Assembly (NCBI RefSeq): GCF_000024065.1 | Contig: NC_013174.1 | Coordinates: 2,046,001-2,110,000 of the forward strand | DNA: 64,000 nucleotides | From: Jonesia denitrificans DSM 20603 | GTDB lineage: Bacteria > Actinomycetota > Actinomycetes > Actinomycetales > Cellulomonadaceae | Reading direction: 5' to 3' | Shown: positions 42,548 through 50,952 of the stretch, piece by piece | Numbering within the stretch: position 1 is the first letter of the stretch | Layout: each line of letters starts with the position of its first letter | Notes under the pieces: generated by a model | Seen by the model: the letters and a program-made list of their open reading frames with translations, nothing else | The model's database searches: none | What the model was told of the DNA's origin: nothing | Position numbers and translations under genes: made by a program

Positions 42548-43432
42548 GTGGGGGTGTCTTCCGTGCATTCGCCTGAACAGCAACCATCCCCAGAGATCAC
42601 CGGTCTCCTGCAGGGAACCAATCTCACCATTGCATACGGCACCCACACGGTTATTCATGACGCGTCCCTTCACCTACAACCAGGGACAGTCACCGCTCTC
42701 GTTGGACCCAACGGCTCCGGAAAATCCACACTGCTTCGCAGCCTCTCCCGCCTCCACAGCCCCAATCACGGCACTATCACCCTGAACAAGACCACCCCCA
42801 TTAACTCGCTCAGCGCAAAAGAATTTGCTCGTCAGATCACGCTCCTGTCACAAGCGCGCCCCACCCCTGCGGGCCTGACCGTTCACGACGTTGTGGAATT
42901 TGGGCGCCACCCACACCGCCACGGCTGGCGCGGAACAGACCCACACGGACCCGATGCAGTGAAACGCGCACTTGCCCTCACCGGGATCGCACCACTAGCT
43001 CACCACTACGTGGACACCCTCTCTGGCGGTCAACTCCAACGTGTCTGGTTCGCCAGTGCCCTCGCCCAAAACACCTCAATCCTCCTTCTCGACGAGCCCA
43101 CCAACCACCTCGACCTGCGCTACCAGGTCGAGATACTCCAATTAATGCGCCAACTCGCGGACACCCACAGCATCACCGTTGGGGTCGTGCTCCACGACCT
43201 CAACCACGCCGCAGCGGTCGCTGACACCGTCCTGGTCTTGGACCAAGGCCAGGTCGTCGCCGAAGGCCCCCCACACCTTGCCTTCACCTCGGACCTACTC
43301 ACCACCGTGTACGACATTGACGTTGTTGTCACCCACACCACCCCGACAACGGTCACGGTGAGCACCCCAACAACGTTGACACTGCGAGCGCAACCACGCG
43401 CTCACACCAACCAGCCAGCACCCGTGTGCTGA
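42548..43432 (+). CDS. ferric-siderophore ABC transporter ATP-binding protein
   Basis: A 294-residue FecE/FhuC-type ATPase. It contains Walker A GPNGSGKSTLLRSL, the LLSQARPTPAGLTVHDVVEFGR Q-loop region characteristic of siderophore importers, signature LSGGQLQRVWFA and Walker B ILLLDEPTNHLDLR. A GTG at 42563 is an alternative start with better spacing from GGGGG. It is first of three genes (ATPase, lipoprotein, fused permease) directly behind an iron box, so expression should rise under iron limitation. The siderophore is unknown. Confidence 0.94.
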   Translation: MGVSSVHSPEQQPSPEITGLLQGTNLTIAYGTHTVIHDASLHLQPGTVTALVGPNGSGKSTLLRSLSRLHSPNHGTITLNKTTPINSLSAKEFARQITLLSQARPTPAGLTVHDVVEFGRHPHRHGWRGTDPHGPDAVKRALALTGIAPLAHHYVDTLSGGQLQRVWFASALAQNTSILLLDEPTNHLDLRYQVEILQLMRQLADTHSITVGVVLHDLNHAAAVADTVLVLDQGQVVAEGPPHLAFTSDLLTTVYDIDVVVTHTTPTTVTVSTPTTLTLRAQPRAHTNQPAPVC

Positions 43433-43472
43433 CGTCACCCCGTACTGTGCGGGACACCATCGAAAGGACATC

Positions 43473-44480
43473 ATGATCCACACCCGCGCCCGTGGCCTTG
43501 CGGCCGGAGCACTCCTCGCAGCGGTCACACTGCTCGCTGCTTGTGGCACCACAGAACCAGCAGCCTCACAAACAACAGTCAGTGAGGCACCAGAGTCCTC
43601 CAGCGGCCCTCTCACTTTCACCGATGGGCGTGGAGAAGAGGTGACTCTTCCCGACGGTCCTGCTACCCGCGTGGTTGTTTTGGAATGGTCACAAGCAGAA
43701 GCTGTCGTGTCCTTGGGAGTTGAGCCTGTTGGGCTTGCAGATGTTGCTGGTTACACCAGTTGGGTTGGCACTGCAGCGCCGCTCACCAATGAACCCACCG
43801 ATGTGGGTGTACGCCGGGAACCGAGCATTGAAACAATCGCAACCCTCGAACCTGATCTCATCCTGGGATCGGTCGGTTCAATTCCTGACTCAGCCATGGA
43901 ACAAATGGAGCGCATCGCCCCGATTGCTTTGATGACTGGGGCCAATGGGGATGACCCACTTGGCTTAATGCGCAGCGAGTTCACGACGATCGCCACCGCG
44001 CTCGGTCAAGAAGACAACGCCGAGAAAATCCTCGCCACCTACGACGACACGATCGCAGCGAACGCACAAAAATTAGCTGATGCTGGTCTCGAGGGGACCC
44101 CCATCGTCTTGTCATCACCCTACGCAGATGGCGCAAACGTCACCATCCGCATGCATGGGCCGCGCACCACAGTTCAAGCTGTCGCCAACGACATGGGCCT
44201 CACCCCAGCGTGGGAAGACCCAGGTGACGAACAGTGGGGCCTGTCCAACATTGACTTGGAAGGTTTAACCAACCTCCCTGATAACACCCGATTCTTTTAC
44301 TGGGGCAACGACACATCTGAGTCCATTGACGCCCTAGAAAGCGCCGCCCTGTGGCAAGACCTCCCCTTCGTCAAGGAGGACCACGTCTACCGAGGTGCTG
44401 TCGGCATCTGGGCATATGGCGGGCCAGTGTCGATGACTGCGTGGAGCAACGACATCACCAACCAGCTCACCGCACCATAA
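43473..44480 (+). CDS. iron-siderophore-binding lipoprotein (FecB/FepB type)
   Basis: A 335-residue periplasmic-binding-type protein anchored by lipidated Cys24 (LLAACGTT). The Peripla_BP_2 domain starts at LTFTDGRGEEVTLPDGPATRVVVLEW and includes PTDVGVRREPSIETIATLEPDLILG, as in other siderophore receptors. The ATG is preceded by GAAAGGACATC. It lies 40 bases after the ATPase gene and 50 before the permease gene of the same importer. The choice of ligand (hydroxamate, catecholate or haem) cannot be read from the sequence. Confidence 0.94.
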   Translation: MIHTRARGLAAGALLAAVTLLAACGTTEPAASQTTVSEAPESSSGPLTFTDGRGEEVTLPDGPATRVVVLEWSQAEAVVSLGVEPVGLADVAGYTSWVGTAAPLTNEPTDVGVRREPSIETIATLEPDLILGSVGSIPDSAMEQMERIAPIALMTGANGDDPLGLMRSEFTTIATALGQEDNAEKILATYDDTIAANAQKLADAGLEGTPIVLSSPYADGANVTIRMHGPRTTVQAVANDMGLTPAWEDPGDEQWGLSNIDLEGLTNLPDNTRFFYWGNDTSESIDALESAALWQDLPFVKEDHVYRGAVGIWAYGGPVSMTAWSNDITNQLTAP

Positions 44481-44530
44481 CCTCTCCACCCACCACCGCC
44501 ACTGACGGCGCTGACCTGTAAAGGGCTTCC

Positions 44531-46645
44531 GTGTCCGCCCACACCACCCAGACCGCACCCATCCCTGCGCACACAGACTCCCCACCGGTGGCGCGCATCG
44601 GTGATCATTCCGCATTTGGCACCACCGTTGCGGGGCTGTTGCTCGCTACCTGGCTGGTTGGCGCGAGCGTTGTGCACCTTACTCAGGGCACAGCGGCGGT
44701 GGGGATCGCAGACTTGTGGGGCCTGTTGACCGGCGGCGATGTTCCTCAGTCGGCTCTTGTTATCACCCAGTCCCGCCTCCCGCGGCTTGGCGCGGCCCTC
44801 CTTGTGGGGGTCGCGTTGGGGGTGGCGGGCGCTGCCATGCAGTCGGTGACCCGTAACCCTCTTGCCTCCCCGGACACGACAGCGGTGAACGCGGGGGCCT
44901 ACCTTGCGTTGACGCTTGTCTCGGCTTTTGGGTTCCAGACCGGGGTGTTATCTGGCACCGGAGTCGCGTTTGTGGGTGGGCTTGCCGCGGCATCCCTTGT
45001 CCTTGGTATTTCTGCTGGGGGAACCACGTCCGCGATTCGGTTGGTGTTGGCCGGTTCGGTCATTGCTTTGGGGCTGTCGGCGATGACGTCGGTGGTGCTG
45101 CTCCTGTTTCCGTGGGAAACCCAAGGGTTGTTCGCGTGGGGCGCGGGGTCGTTATCTCAGCGTGGAACAGAAGCGGTGATTACTGCGGCACCTATTGTGG
45201 TGGTGACAGTCGTGGTGTTGCTGACCCAAACACGTCATCTTGCGATCATGCACATGGGTGATGACGCAGCCCGCTCGTTGGGGGTCCCTCTTGTTCGTAC
45301 CCGTCTTATCACCGTGGTTGGTTCGGTGCTGCTTGCTGCCAGTGCGGTGACTGTAGCTGGGCCAATCGGTTTTGTGGGGCTGTGCGCCCCGTTGGTGGTG
45401 CGTTTACTTGCTGCGTGGGTGCGCCCGTTACGGAAGCAGGCCCCGTTTTTTGTGGCGTCAGCGGTCGCGGGGGTGGCGTTGGTGTTGTCTGCCGATGTGG
45501 CGGTGCGTGCCGTGTTTGGTGCGGTCAAAGGGGTGACTGTTCCCACGGGTGTGGTGACTAGTGTGTTGGGGGCTGTGGCGCTGGTGGTGTTGGCACGGAA
45601 GCTGCCTCCTGCTGGTGACCATCATGCGTTGGCCTCAATGCGTGCGGGTGGGGCTTTTGCACGCCGGTTTCCGTGGCTGATCGTTGGCGGTGGTGTGGTC
45701 GGTCTTGGTGTGGTGATGGCTGTGTCGGTGATGGTTGGTGACCAGCTGGTGTTGTTGGGCGATGTGGCGAACTGGGTGCGCGGGGACGCGTCGGTGCGAT
45801 TGGACATTATTTTGGATACGCGTGTTCCGCGGATTGTCGCGGCCGCGTTATCGGGGATGGCGTTGGCGTTGTCGGGTGGGTTGTTGCAAACCTTTACCCG
45901 TAATCCACTTGCTGATCCTGGGGTTCTTGGGGTGTCGTCTGCGGCGGGTTTGGGTGCTGTGGTGACGTTGATTTCGGTTCCTCAGCCGTCGTTTGTGGTG
46001 TTGTTTGCTGGGGCGTTGGGTGCTGCGTCGATTGCTGCCGTGGTGATTTTTGGGTTGTCGTCTCGTGGCGGAGTTTCGACGATGCGGTTGGTGTTGGTGG
46101 GTGTGGGGATGTCAGCGGGGACGAGTGCGATGACAACGTTGTTGCTGGTGCAAACGGACCCGTGGAACCAGAACAAGGCGATTACTTGGTTGGGTGGGTC
46201 CACTTTTGGTGCGACATTCCCTCAGTTGGTGTGGCTTGGTATAGCGCTTGTGGTGGCGGGCGTGGTGGTGTCACGGACGGCCCGTGATTTGGATGTGGTT
46301 CAGCTTGACGATGTCACTGCCCAGTTAGCGGGGGTGGCGGTGGACCGTTCCAAGGTGGTTCATCTTGGGGTTGCGGTGGTGTTGGCGGCGTGTGCCACGG
46401 CAACGGTGGGGGTGATTTCTTTTGTGGGGTTGGTTGCTCCGCATGCGGCTCGGTTGGTGGTGGGTAAACGGCATCGGTGGTTCCTTCCTTTGACTGCGAT
46501 CATGGGCGCTTTCCTGGTTGTTCTTGCCGATGCGCTGGGGAGGTCGGTGCTTGCTCCGGCGCAGTTACCAGCGGGGATGGTGACCTCGTTGTTGGGAACT
46601 CCGTATTTTGTGTGGCTGTTGTGGCGGCTTCGGGAAAACCGGTGA
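44531..46645 (+). CDS. ferric-siderophore ABC permease, FhuB-like tandem fusion
   Basis: A 704-residue protein made of two FecCD-type permease halves (about residues 15-345 and 365-704), each with about ten helices. The first half contains SRLPRLGAALLVGVALGVAG and PLASPDTTAVNAGAYLAL, the second half RVPRIVAAALSGMALALSGG and PLADPGVLGVSSAAGLGAV, showing internal duplication. Most systems encode the halves separately; E. coli FhuB is a known fusion. The GTG start follows AAAGGG. It completes the importer with the two genes upstream. Confidence 0.94.
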   Translation: MSAHTTQTAPIPAHTDSPPVARIGDHSAFGTTVAGLLLATWLVGASVVHLTQGTAAVGIADLWGLLTGGDVPQSALVITQSRLPRLGAALLVGVALGVAGAAMQSVTRNPLASPDTTAVNAGAYLALTLVSAFGFQTGVLSGTGVAFVGGLAAASLVLGISAGGTTSAIRLVLAGSVIALGLSAMTSVVLLLFPWETQGLFAWGAGSLSQRGTEAVITAAPIVVVTVVVLLTQTRHLAIMHMGDDAARSLGVPLVRTRLITVVGSVLLAASAVTVAGPIGFVGLCAPLVVRLLAAWVRPLRKQAPFFVASAVAGVALVLSADVAVRAVFGAVKGVTVPTGVVTSVLGAVALVVLARKLPPAGDHHALASMRAGGAFARRFPWLIVGGGVVGLGVVMAVSVMVGDQLVLLGDVANWVRGDASVRLDIILDTRVPRIVAAALSGMALALSGGLLQTFTRNPLADPGVLGVSSAAGLGAVVTLISVPQPSFVVLFAGALGAASIAAVVIFGLSSRGGVSTMRLVLVGVGMSAGTSAMTTLLLVQTDPWNQNKAITWLGGSTFGATFPQLVWLGIALVVAGVVVSRTARDLDVVQLDDVTAQLAGVAVDRSKVVHLGVAVVLAACATATVGVISFVGLVAPHAARLVVGKRHRWFLPLTAIMGAFLVVLADALGRSVLAPAQLPAGMVTSLLGTPYFVWLLWRLRENR

Positions 46646-46674
46646 ATGGCAGGGGCGGGGCGTAGGCTAGCTTT

Positions 46675-47499
46675 ATGACCAGTGCACACACCGCTGACCC
46701 GTATCACCTTGTTGTGGGTGAGCGCATCGGCCTTGAGGTTTATCACCGTTTGGTGACTGAGGTTGTCCGTTCTTTACCGTCCTCGCCACAGGCGATTCTT
46801 GATGTTGGGGCGGGAACAGGTCGGGCAACGTTTGAGTTGGCGGGCGTGTGCCCGCATGCTCGTGTGGTTGCGCTTGATTCGCACCGGCAGGCGTTAGCGC
46901 GGGTAGAGGCGCGGGCGCTTGAGTTGGGTTTGACGCGGGTGGTGCCTGTTGAGGGCGACATGGATGTGGCATTGCCGGACATCCAGGGTGTGGATGTGGT
47001 GTGGGCGTCGGCGTCTTTGCACCACAGTGAAGACCCCGTTGGGGTTCTTCGGCGGGTGTGGGATGTTCTTGCGCCGGGGGGTCACGTGGTCATTGTGGAG
47101 CATGATGGGTTCCCGGCTGTGGTGCCGCAGAAGGTGGCGTTCCTTGCCCCAGGGTTGAGTGAACGGGTGCAAGAATTGATGTCGACTCGGGGGTGGAATG
47201 ATTGGCCGCAATGGTCGCCTTTGCTTGAAGACGCCGGGTTTGATGTCGTGAGTCGGAGGGAGTTTGTGGGGGTCAGCGCCGCTGGAGTGCATGACGATAC
47301 CGCGTTTGCACGCCACGCTTTGGAGTCGGTCCTGCGGCACGCGGATGGTCAGTTGACGGCCAGCCAGGAACACGTAGTGTCGGCGCTCACCAATGAGCAG
47401 CATCCGCTGTACTTAGACGAGGGGGACGTGGATCCTCTTCATGTGGGGTTTGTTGTGTGGGTGGCCCGGCGTCCTTCATGCGTTCATCGGTGCGCCTGA
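46675..47499 (+). CDS. class I SAM-dependent methyltransferase
   Basis: A 274-residue Rossmann-fold methyltransferase. Motif I is ILDVGAGTGRATFELAG (about residues 40-56), followed by VVALDSHRQALARV, an acidic VEGDMDVALPD loop and WDVLAPGGHVVIVEHDG. It starts 29 bases after the siderophore permease and may be co-transcribed with it; whether it modifies a siderophore, a lipid or a quinone is unknown. No membrane segment or signal peptide is present. Confidence 0.85.
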   Translation: MTSAHTADPYHLVVGERIGLEVYHRLVTEVVRSLPSSPQAILDVGAGTGRATFELAGVCPHARVVALDSHRQALARVEARALELGLTRVVPVEGDMDVALPDIQGVDVVWASASLHHSEDPVGVLRRVWDVLAPGGHVVIVEHDGFPAVVPQKVAFLAPGLSERVQELMSTRGWNDWPQWSPLLEDAGFDVVSRREFVGVSAAGVHDDTAFARHALESVLRHADGQLTASQEHVVSALTNEQHPLYLDEGDVDPLHVGFVVWVARRPSCVHRCA

Positions 47500-47578
47500 C
47501 GATGCGGTTGCTCACATCCTGGCCCGACAGCCAGCCACGCTGGAAATCGGTACGGTAGGATTTCGGTGATGTACACGC

Positions 47579-47740
47579 TCACTGACGCTCCCGCAACGGC
47601 CTTTCGGCCGCGGCTTTGGCTGCTTCCACACAATGGAACAAACGGTCAAGTGTCTCAGTGGGGCGCCCTGCTCGCAGGGAGCGCGCCGCCTGCTGTTCGT
47701 GCTGTGAAAGCCGACCTGTCGCTGTAGGCATACCGCGCAT
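47579..47740 (-). CDS. possible small protein of 53 residues
   Basis: An open frame on the minus strand in the 295-base gap ahead of the mrp operon. The predicted product is hydrophilic and largely helical (HEQQAARSLRAGRPTETL, then LFHCVEAAKAAAERPLRERQ), with no signal peptide. Start could be 47740 or 47731; neither has a strong ribosome site. It is included because nothing else fills the gap and the residue composition is protein-like, but it is far from certain. Confidence 0.3.
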   Translation of the reverse strand: MRGMPTATGRLSQHEQQAARSLRAGRPTETLDRLFHCVEAAKAAAERPLRERQ

Positions 47741-47794
47741 CAGCGTCAGGTTGGTTCCCCTCCCCCTGTCCCGTGAGATGACCGAGGAACCCCG

Positions 47795-50602
47795 TTGCTG
47801 CTTGCCTGCCTCCTTACCCTCCTGTTGACCTCTGTTGCTGCCGCGCCGCTCGGGCGTTGGCTGGGCAGGTCCGCGGGTTATGTCCTTGCTGTGCCGCTTC
47901 TAGGTGTGGCGGTCCTTCTCACCGCAGCGGTAGTAGACGCTGGTGTGGTCACCCAGTCTGTTGCGTGGATGCCCACTCTTGATGTGCACCTCGCGATGCG
48001 CGCCGACGGGTTGTCGTTACTGTTTGCGTTGCTTGTCACTGTGGTGGGTGCTGCCGTCCTGGTGTACTCCGCACGCTATTTAGGGGCGGGAAAACAGTCA
48101 TCGTTTTATGTGTTGATGACAGCGTTCGCTGCTGCGATGCTCGCCCTTGTGCTCGCCGACGACGTCGTCGTGTTGTTTGTGGCATGGGAGGCAACAACGT
48201 TTTGTTCGTTCTTCCTCATTGCCCGTTCGGGCACTCACGCACAAGAACCCGCGTTACGAACCCTGTTGGTGACAGTGTTTGGGGGGCTGTTACTCCTCGC
48301 CGGGGTCATCACGATGGCAGTTGCCACCGGGACCACACAACTGAGCGCAATAATCACAGCAACAGTGTGGGCGGATAACCCAACGCTCACAACAGTGGTA
48401 GCGGTCCTCATTGCGGTTGCAGCATTCACAAAATCGGCGCAATTCCCGTTCCAGGCGTGGTTACCTGACTCGATGGTCGCCATCACCCCAGTGAGCACCT
48501 ACCTCCACGCCGCCGCCATGGTGAAAGCAGGAATCTACCTACTGTTACGGTTCTCCCCACTCTTCCACGGGGTGACCATCTGGCATATTCTGCTCATCAC
48601 CTGCGGGGTCATCACCGCAGTCATTGGCGCCACCGCCGCACTACGCCGCTTTGACCTGAAAGAACTCCTGGCCTACTCAACCATTTCACAGCTGGGGTTC
48701 CTCGTTGCCGTGATTGGAGTAGGAACCACATACGCACTCACCGCTGCGGTCATCCACACCCTCGCTCACGCACTATTCAAAGCCGCACTCTTTATGTTTG
48801 TTGGCGTCCTCGACCATGAAGCGGGCACCCGCGATATCCGGGAACTCTCCCGCCTTCGCTTAACCATGCCAGTCACCAAGGCGGCCATCACCCTTGCCGC
48901 ACTGTCGATGGCTGGAGTCCCCCCACTGCTTGGGTTCGTCTCCAAAGAAACACTCTTCACCGCTTTCCCAGAAACACCCGGCCCCGCATGGACTGGAGTG
49001 CTGGTCACCGCCGTGATGGCGCTCGCAGCAATCTTCACGTTTGTGTACTGCGGGCGCATCGTGTTCGGGACCTTCACCGGAGACGGATCGCGAGGAACAA
49101 TCCGCGAAGCATCACCACTTCTGTGGGGTGCACCAACTCTCCTGGCTGCCGCGGGCCTTGCATTGGGTGTGGCACCGTTTGTTCTTGACCCGCTCGCGTC
49201 AAGCGCAGTCACTGCCGCATCTCGAAGCGATGTCCACACCCACCTCGCGCTGTGGCACGGTGTGAACACCGCGCTTGTGATCTCCCTGGTCATTATTGGG
49301 GTGGGAACCGCCCTGGTAGTGAACCGGGTACGGCTGGAACCGGTTGTGGCTCGCCTCCGGTTCCCTTTTTCTGCCCTCGATATTATCGATGCGACCCGCG
49401 CCGGGATCATCACGGCTGGGACGCGCATCGGGAAATTCTCGGGCACCACCTCACCACGCCTCCACTTGGGGATCCCCGCCGTGGTCATCACAGGGATGGC
49501 CGCCTATGGCCTCACCGAGGTGGGGTCGCTCCCCCCTGTTATTGGCAGTACCAGCCGCCCCTTCGACTGGGTGCTCGTTGTCCTGATCCTCGCTGGGACT
49601 ATCGCCACTGTTCGGTCTCGCACCCGGATCGCAGCGATCGTTGTGACCGGTGTTGTCGGCTTCTCCATGACGTTGTGGTTCTTCACTCTGGGTGCTGCCG
49701 ACGTCGCTTTAACCCAACTGCTCGTGGAAATCCTCACCCTGTGCGTCATGGTGCTGTTGCTGCGACGCTTGCCTCGACGGTTCTCCACAGATGCGCCACG
49801 CCGCCGCATTCCCGCCATCATCATTGCCGTCGGTGCAGGTCTCGCCACTGTTGTGGCAGTCTGGGCACTCACTGGCCGCCGGGAGTTATCTGCCGCTGCC
49901 GAGTATTACCTCACGCAAGGCGAAGAAACCACCGGTGGGGCGAACATCGTCAATACCATCTTGGTGGACTTCCGAGCACTGGACACCCTCGGGGAACTCA
50001 GTGTTCTCGGTGTCGCCGGGGTTGCCATCGCGACACTGCTGTACTCACGCAAACCCATCCCTATTCACTCCGCCGACCTCGACGAACACTCGCCGCTGGC
50101 AGACTCCCGCCGCAACACCGTGTTCGTGCGCAGCCTCAGCCGCGTCCTGGGTCCACTGGTTGTTCTCATGTCGTTGCTCCTGCTGTTGCGCGGCCACCAA
50201 GAACCAGGCGGCGGGTTTATTGCCGCACTCATTGGTGGAGCAGGTTTCACGCTGCTGTACCTTGCCGCCCCCTCTGACACTGCGGCACGTGTTCGACTAC
50301 CGTTCTTAAAGCTCATCGGGGCAGGAATCGTCACTGGTGTGGGAACCGGACTCATTGGATACGCCAAAGGGTCATTCCTCACCCCCATCCACATGGAGAT
50401 TTTTGGCTGGCACACCACCACTGCACTCGTCTTTGACCTTGGCGTTTACCTCTCCGTCATCGGAGTGATCCTCGCCGCCCTGAACCTCCTTGGTCGCCAA
50501 CACCGGGTCAGTCAACAACTGGCCTGGCATGACCCCGACGACCCCGGATTTGTCCACGACGACACCAGCACACACGACACCGAGGAGGTCACCACACGAT
50601 GA
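47795..50602 (+). CDS. mrpA: Na+/H+ antiporter subunit A (MrpA with fused MrpB domain)
   Basis: A 935-residue subunit with about 20 helices. The first 500 residues are homologous to complex I proton-pumping subunits (SVAWMPTLDVHLAMRADGLS, FVAWEATTFCSFFLI, FPFQAWLPDSMVAITPVSTYLHAA with the key Lys/Glu region). The C-terminal part (about 770-915) is an MrpB-like domain (LVVLMSLLLLLRGHQEPGGG). This A-B fusion is usual in actinobacteria, so no separate mrpB is present. The TTG start is supported by GAGGAA. It is first of six genes, each overlapping the next by four bases. Confidence 0.93.
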   Translation: MLLACLLTLLLTSVAAAPLGRWLGRSAGYVLAVPLLGVAVLLTAAVVDAGVVTQSVAWMPTLDVHLAMRADGLSLLFALLVTVVGAAVLVYSARYLGAGKQSSFYVLMTAFAAAMLALVLADDVVVLFVAWEATTFCSFFLIARSGTHAQEPALRTLLVTVFGGLLLLAGVITMAVATGTTQLSAIITATVWADNPTLTTVVAVLIAVAAFTKSAQFPFQAWLPDSMVAITPVSTYLHAAAMVKAGIYLLLRFSPLFHGVTIWHILLITCGVITAVIGATAALRRFDLKELLAYSTISQLGFLVAVIGVGTTYALTAAVIHTLAHALFKAALFMFVGVLDHEAGTRDIRELSRLRLTMPVTKAAITLAALSMAGVPPLLGFVSKETLFTAFPETPGPAWTGVLVTAVMALAAIFTFVYCGRIVFGTFTGDGSRGTIREASPLLWGAPTLLAAAGLALGVAPFVLDPLASSAVTAASRSDVHTHLALWHGVNTALVISLVIIGVGTALVVNRVRLEPVVARLRFPFSALDIIDATRAGIITAGTRIGKFSGTTSPRLHLGIPAVVITGMAAYGLTEVGSLPPVIGSTSRPFDWVLVVLILAGTIATVRSRTRIAAIVVTGVVGFSMTLWFFTLGAADVALTQLLVEILTLCVMVLLLRRLPRRFSTDAPRRRIPAIIIAVGAGLATVVAVWALTGRRELSAAAEYYLTQGEETTGGANIVNTILVDFRALDTLGELSVLGVAGVAIATLLYSRKPIPIHSADLDEHSPLADSRRNTVFVRSLSRVLGPLVVLMSLLLLLRGHQEPGGGFIAALIGGAGFTLLYLAAPSDTAARVRLPFLKLIGAGIVTGVGTGLIGYAKGSFLTPIHMEIFGWHTTTALVFDLGVYLSVIGVILAALNLLGRQHRVSQQLAWHDPDDPGFVHDDTSTHDTEEVTTR

Positions 50603-50952
50603 CGCTCGCCATCACCGCCGGGATCCTCGTTGCTGGGGCCGTGTACCTCATGATGCAACGCGAGATGCTCCGCATCATATTAGGGTTCATCCTCATCTCC
50701 CACGCCGCAAACCTCATCATCATGGCGTCCGGGAACTCCTCACGCAGAGGCGAACCGTTTGGCACTTTCCGTGACCTCACCACGGTTGCTGACCCTCTGC
50801 CCCAAGCGTTTGTTCTCACCGCCATCGTCATCGCGTTCTCCATCACCGTGTTCATGCTTGTCTTGGCCGTCACTGGACGCGAGGACGACGACACCTCACA
50901 GTCGCCACCACCTGACGACCTCGTTGACGACCCCAAGGAGAGCACCCGATGA
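50599..50952 (+). CDS. mrpC: Na+/H+ antiporter subunit C (MrpC)
   Basis: A 117-residue membrane protein with three helices, homologous to NuoK (YLMMQREMLRIILGFILISHAANLIIM, then PLPQAFVLTAIVIAFSITVF). The conserved Glu in the first motif is expected to take part in proton movement. A polar Asp/Pro-rich tail follows. ATGA overlaps with mrpA and mrpD show strict translational coupling. Confidence 0.94.
   Translation: MTLAITAGILVAGAVYLMMQREMLRIILGFILISHAANLIIMASGNSSRRGEPFGTFRDLTTVADPLPQAFVLTAIVIAFSITVFMLVLAVTGREDDDTSQSPPPDDLVDDPKESTR

Noticed and set aside
49252-50277. 341-residue frame inside mrpA in another frame
   Set aside because: Cys/His/Arg/Pro-rich, no start signal, and wholly inside the conserved mrpA sequence.
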